NCBI GenBank assembly: GCA_964545205.1
Contig: CAZJFH010000037.1
Location: 1-49,679 of the forward strand
Source of the DNA: CAZJFH01 sp964545205
GTDB lineage: Bacteria > Pseudomonadota > Alphaproteobacteria > Rhodospirillales > Magnetospirillaceae
Reading direction: 5' to 3'
Length of the DNA stretch: 49,679 nucleotides
Shown here: positions 46,452 to 49,679 of the stretch, one piece after another
Position numbering within the stretch: the first letter of the stretch is position 1
Layout: each line of letters begins with the position of its first letter
Position numbers and translations under genes: made by a program
Notes under the pieces: model-generated
Databases searched by the model: none
What the model was told of the DNA's origin: nothing
The model's input: the letters and a program-made list of their open reading frames with translations, nothing else

Positions 46452-48581
46452 CTATCCGGCCGGCGCGGCGCAGCGCTGCCTGGACCACGGAACGGCGTCG
46501 GGAAAGCCCTGGGCCATCCGCAGCAGGGCCATGGTCTCGGTCGCCGGCAGCGGCCGGCTGAAGTAGAAGCCCTGGGCGTCGTGGCACTGGTGCTGGCGCA
46601 GGAACTCGAGCTGCTCGACCGTCTCGACGCCCTCGGCGATGACCTGCAGCTTGAGGCTGCGCGACAGCGCGATGATGCCTTCGGACAGCGCCGCGTCGTC
46701 GGCCGCGCCGGTGACGTTCTGGACGAAGGAGCGGTCGATCTTGATGGTGTCGACCGGCAGGCGCTTGAGGTAGCTCAGGCTGGAATAGCCGGTGCCGAAA
46801 TCGTCGAGCGAGATGCGGATTCCCATGTCGCGGAACGTCTTGAGCAGGCGAATCGCCTCCTCGATGTTGTGCATCAGGACGCTCTCGGTGATCTCGAACT
46901 CCAGCAGGTCGGGATCGACCCCGGTTTCGGCCAGGATCGCCTCGACCGCGTGGGCCAGGGTGCGGTGCCGGAGCTGGCGCACCGACAGGTTGACCGAGGT
47001 GCGGACCGGCGCCAGACCGATGTCCATCCACTCGCGAAGCTGGCGGCAGGCGGTCCGCAGCACCCATTCGCCGATCGGCACGATCAGGCCGGTCTCCTCG
47101 GCCAGCGGGATGAACGACATCGGCGGCACCAGGCCGCGCTCGGGATGCAGCCAGCGCACCAGCGCCTCGAGGCCGGTGATCTTGCCGCTGAGCACGTCGA
47201 CCTTCGGCTGATAGAACAGCACCAGCTCGTCGCGCTCCACCGCCTTGTGCAGGTCCTTCTCCAGCGCGAACAGCGCCGCGGTCTCGGCGCTGACGTTCTT
47301 GCGCGAAAGCTGGATCGTGTTGCGTCCGCCGTTCTTGGCGTCGTACATCGCCAGGTCGGCGCATTGCAGCAGTTCTTCGACGTTGTCGGCATGCATCGGG
47401 AACAGCGCCACGCCGACGCTGGCGGTCACGAAGACCTCGTGCTCGCCGGCCTGAAGCGGCCGGCCGACCGCCTCGGCGACCTTCTGGGCGATCTGCAGGG
47501 CGCGGTTGCCCTCTTCGAGGTCGGGGGCGAGCACCGCGAACTCGTCGCCGCCCAGCCGCGCCACGGTGTCGCTCTCGCGCACGCCGGCGGCGAGCCGGCG
47601 GGCGACGTCGATCAGCAGCTTGTCGCCGGCATTGTGGCCCAGGGTATCGTTGAGGATCTTGAAGCGGTCGAGGTCGACGAACAGCAGCGCCACGCTGGTG
47701 CCGTTGCGCGCCGCGCGCGCCACCGCCTGCTGCAGGCGGTCGCGGAACAGCACCCGGTTGGGCAGGTTGGTCAGCGCGTCGTAGTTGGCCAGCCGGTGCA
47801 GCCGCTCCTCGTTGAGCTTGTTCGCGGTGATGTCCGAGAACGAGCCGACGAAATGGGTGACCTCGCCCAGGCTGTCCTTGACGGCGCCGATCGACAGCCG
47901 CTCCAGGAACACCTCGCCGTTCTTGCGCCGGTTCCAGATCTCGCCCTGCCAGCGGCCGCTCTCGATCAGCGACTGCCACATGTGGGCATAGAAGCGGGCG
48001 TCCTGGTAGCCCGAGCTGAGCAGGCGCGGCGTGCGGCCGACGGCCTCGTCGCGGCTGTAGCCGGTGACTTGGCAGAAGGCGGCGTTGACGTCGAGGATGA
48101 CGGCGTCCGGGGTGGTGATCATCACCCCTTCGCCGGTGCGCTCGAAGGTCTTGTCGAACAGGCGCGAGACCATGGCGAGGTCGCGCACCAGGCTGCGCTC
48201 GAGGCCGTACAGCCGCAGGCGCAGCTCGTCGTCGATCTCGAGCAGCCGCAGATAGGCCTGCCGGTCGACCTCGCCGCTGGCCGCCGAATCGAGCAGCAGG
48301 TCGCGGGCGGTGTCGTGCAGGCGCTCGTGGAGCGCCCCGATCGCCTGGAAGTCGGGCAGGCGCCGCAAGGGCCCGCGCCGGCCTTCCTCGCACCACTCGC
48401 CGACCGCGCACCGCAGATGGGCATCGGCGGCGACGTCGTCGGGATGCGGCTCCAGGCGGCAGAGCAGGGTCTTGTTCAGACGCGCGAGCCAGCGCGCGTG
48501 GGCCTCCATGGCCCGCGCGAAACCGGACAGATAATCCTGAATTTCGTTCGCGGCCGCGTCGTGCTGCCAGAGAATGGCCAA
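46452..48581 (-). CDS. CZB-PAS-GGDEF-EAL protein
   Basis: A 709-residue c-di-GMP enzyme with a zinc-sensor-type N-terminus. Residues about 20-95 match the CZB domain, with its four ligands visible (His 28 in HARW, Cys 58 in RCAVGEW, His 85 and His 89 in LHERLH). A PAS domain (about 140-265), GGDEF (about 270-425; signature GGDEF, I-site RESD) and EAL (about 445-695; EAL, NLSV, EITES, DDFGTGYSS, KID, AEGVE, QGFYF) follow. Both enzyme sites look complete. The start is uncertain: TTG 48581 is chosen because AGGAAAGG lies 8 bases upstream; ATG 48509 would cut the domain. It is divergent from DUF815. Confidence 0.9.
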   Translation of the reverse strand: MAILWQHDAAANEIQDYLSGFARAMEAHARWLARLNKTLLCRLEPHPDDVAADAHLRCAVGEWCEEGRRGPLRRLPDFQAIGALHERLHDTARDLLLDSAASGEVDRQAYLRLLEIDDELRLRLYGLERSLVRDLAMVSRLFDKTFERTGEGVMITTPDAVILDVNAAFCQVTGYSRDEAVGRTPRLLSSGYQDARFYAHMWQSLIESGRWQGEIWNRRKNGEVFLERLSIGAVKDSLGEVTHFVGSFSDITANKLNEERLHRLANYDALTNLPNRVLFRDRLQQAVARAARNGTSVALLFVDLDRFKILNDTLGHNAGDKLLIDVARRLAAGVRESDTVARLGGDEFAVLAPDLEEGNRALQIAQKVAEAVGRPLQAGEHEVFVTASVGVALFPMHADNVEELLQCADLAMYDAKNGGRNTIQLSRKNVSAETAALFALEKDLHKAVERDELVLFYQPKVDVLSGKITGLEALVRWLHPERGLVPPMSFIPLAEETGLIVPIGEWVLRTACRQLREWMDIGLAPVRTSVNLSVRQLRHRTLAHAVEAILAETGVDPDLLEFEITESVLMHNIEEAIRLLKTFRDMGIRISLDDFGTGYSSLSYLKRLPVDTIKIDRSFVQNVTGAADDAALSEGIIALSRSLKLQVIAEGVETVEQLEFLRQHQCHDAQGFYFSRPLPATETMALLRMAQGFPDAVPWSRQRCAAPAG

Positions 48582-48709
48582 ACCCCGGAACCTTTCCTGG
48601 ATTGTTTCCAGAACATTACCCGCCGCGCCGAAAAACAACAAGAGCCTCGGGGTTATTGCCGCGTAGCGTTTCGTGCTACCGTCGCGCCCCCGACGAAGGG
48701 AAGGAATCG

Positions 48710-49561
48710 ATGAAGGACGAAACCACCGAGCTGCTGCGCCGGCTGGTCGAAGCGTTGGAAAGGCTGGCGCCGCCGCCGCCGGCGGCGGTCGACATGGGCC
48801 GCGCCGAGGCCTTCGTCTGGCACGCCCAGCCGGAATGGCTGGAGCCGGTCGCCAGCGTCAACCGCGTCGATTTGTCGCTGCTCCAGGGCATCGACCGCCA
48901 GCGCGAGCTGCTGCTCGACAACACCCGGCGCTTCGCCCAGGGCCTGCCGGCCAACAACGCGCTGTTGTGGGGGGCGCGCGGCACCGGCAAGAGTTCGCTG
49001 GTCAAGGCGGTCCACGCCGCGATCAACGCCGAATCGGCCGGCGCGCTGGCGCTGGTCGAGATCCATCGCGAGGACATCACCAGCCTGCCGCGGCTGCTCT
49101 CTCGGCTGCGCGAGACGACGCGCCGCAGCCTGCTGTTCTGCGACGACCTGTCCTTCGACGCGCGCGACGATTCCTACAAGTCGCTGAAGGCGGTGCTGGA
49201 GGGCGGCGTCGAGGGCCGCCCCGCCAACGTGCTGTTCTACGCCACCTCGAACCGCCGCCACCTGATGCAGCGCGACATGATCGAGAACGAGCGCTCCAGC
49301 GCGCTGATCCCGGGCGAGGAAGTCGAGGAGAAGGTGTCGCTGTCGGACCGCTTCGGCCTGTGGATCGGCTTCCACAACGTCGACCAGCAGACCTTCCTGG
49401 CGATCGTGCGCGGCTACGCCCGCGAGTTCGGGCTGCCGATCGACGACGAGGCGCTGAAGGCGCAGGCGATCGAATGGTCGATGACCCGCGGCTCGCGCTC
49501 GGGCCGCGTCGCCTGGCAGTTCATCCAGGATCTCGCCGGGCGGCTGGGCACCCGGATTTGA
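48710..49561 (+). CDS. DUF815 AAA-type ATPase
   Basis: A 283-residue ATP-binding protein of the DUF815 family, function unknown. The P-loop is GARGTGKSSLVKAVH (about 85-100), Walker B is LLFCDDLSFD, and a sensor-like segment VLFYATSNRRHLM follows. The conserved EEVEEKVSLSDRFGLWIGF block is typical of the family. GAAGGAA precedes ATG 48710. It is probably cytoplasmic. A 128-base gap separates it from the divergent CZB gene. Confidence 0.88.
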   Translation: MKDETTELLRRLVEALERLAPPPPAAVDMGRAEAFVWHAQPEWLEPVASVNRVDLSLLQGIDRQRELLLDNTRRFAQGLPANNALLWGARGTGKSSLVKAVHAAINAESAGALALVEIHREDITSLPRLLSRLRETTRRSLLFCDDLSFDARDDSYKSLKAVLEGGVEGRPANVLFYATSNRRHLMQRDMIENERSSALIPGEEVEEKVSLSDRFGLWIGFHNVDQQTFLAIVRGYAREFGLPIDDEALKAQAIEWSMTRGSRSGRVAWQFIQDLAGRLGTRI

Positions 49562-49659
49562 GGCCGCCGTGAGCAGCGATTTCAGGCGTCATGCCCGCGA
49601 AAGCGCACGGCTGTCCGGTTCAACTTCGGATCGGCGTATCCGGCCCTTGAAGTCGTCAT

Positions 49660-49679
49660 GGCCGGGCGAAGTCCCGGCC
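49660..49679. repeat. Palindrome GGCCGGG...CCCGGCC at the window end
   Basis: Arms 49660-49666/49673-49679 follow CGTCAT. Together with CGTCATGCCCGCGAAAGC at about 49589 this looks like the edge of dispersed GTCATGxCCGGG-type repeats. The window stops here, so the element is cut off. No gene is visible between 49562 and 49679. Confidence 0.55.

Noticed and set aside
1..49679. tRNA, rRNA or other housekeeping RNA genes
   Set aside because: No intergenic region shows tRNA arms, rRNA sequence or the signal recognition particle RNA core.

Overview
The window is high-GC DNA (visibly near 70% G+C) that reads as the chromosome of an alphaproteobacterium, probably of the Rhodospirillales or a neighbouring order. 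The grounds are a COQ9 homologue, the cell-cycle regulator TrcR (DUF1013), DUF1192 and DUF465 proteins, HWE/HisKA_2-type kinases, PetA, a PotFGHI/Puu polyamine locus, promoters of the EcfG (general stress) type and GC-rich dispersed palindromes. The species cannot be fixed from sequence alone. There is no rRNA, tRNA, CRISPR array, insertion sequence or prophage.

Layout. 0.1-9 kb: an orphan chemoreceptor, rpsU, def, COQ9, a DedA protein, the purEK operon, a degenerate GGDEF protein, a DUF465 protein, a PfkA-family phosphofructokinase and a DUF1622 protein. 9-18 kb: an HWE/HisKA_2-type kinase, ubiX, a second DUF465 protein, prpE, an envelope pair (DUF3618 plus holin-like), TrcR, a quinone oxidoreductase, DUF1192, 3-hydroxybutyrate dehydrogenase and a 25-residue membrane peptide. 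18-32 kb: a REC-GGDEF response regulator, a pentapeptide-repeat protein, a complete putrescine importer (PotFGHI) next to divergent puuB and puuA, two small metal/redox-type proteins, an orphan Rieske subunit, a PilZ protein and glgX. 32-38 kb: an Imm74-like protein, an AEC carrier, an SDR lacking its catalytic Tyr/Lys, and a TAXI-type TRAP transporter with DUF1850. 38-49.6 kb: a signalling block with a trypsin-like protease, a diguanylate cyclase carrying a CxxCH motif, a GAF/PAS diguanylate cyclase, a histidine kinase, a SPOR protein, a PAS-degenerate GGDEF-EAL protein, a CZB-PAS-GGDEF-EAL protein and a DUF815 ATPase.

How the parts fit. Cyclic di-GMP turnover is the dominant theme: four GGDEF domains with intact signatures, two GGDEF-like domains that have decayed, two EAL domains with all catalytic residues, and one PilZ receptor. 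The 38.7-kb intergenic region is the most interesting non-coding stretch. It has a perfect FNR/FixK-type box, a good sigma70-like promoter, a short structured segment and an intrinsic terminator, all ahead of the gene for the CxxCH diguanylate cyclase. This suggests that oxygen or redox state controls both production and activity of that enzyme. A second theme is general stress: perfect GGAAC-N16-CGTT promoters precede rpsU and the 25-residue peptide, and weaker matches precede other genes. A third is polyamine salvage, with import and the first two gamma-glutamylation-route steps encoded together.

Gene packing is unusual: seven of the twelve convergent gene pairs overlap tail to tail, two of them sharing a CTAG that gives both stop codons. 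Where convergent genes are separated, the gap often holds a hairpin, a terminator or a GC-rich palindrome.
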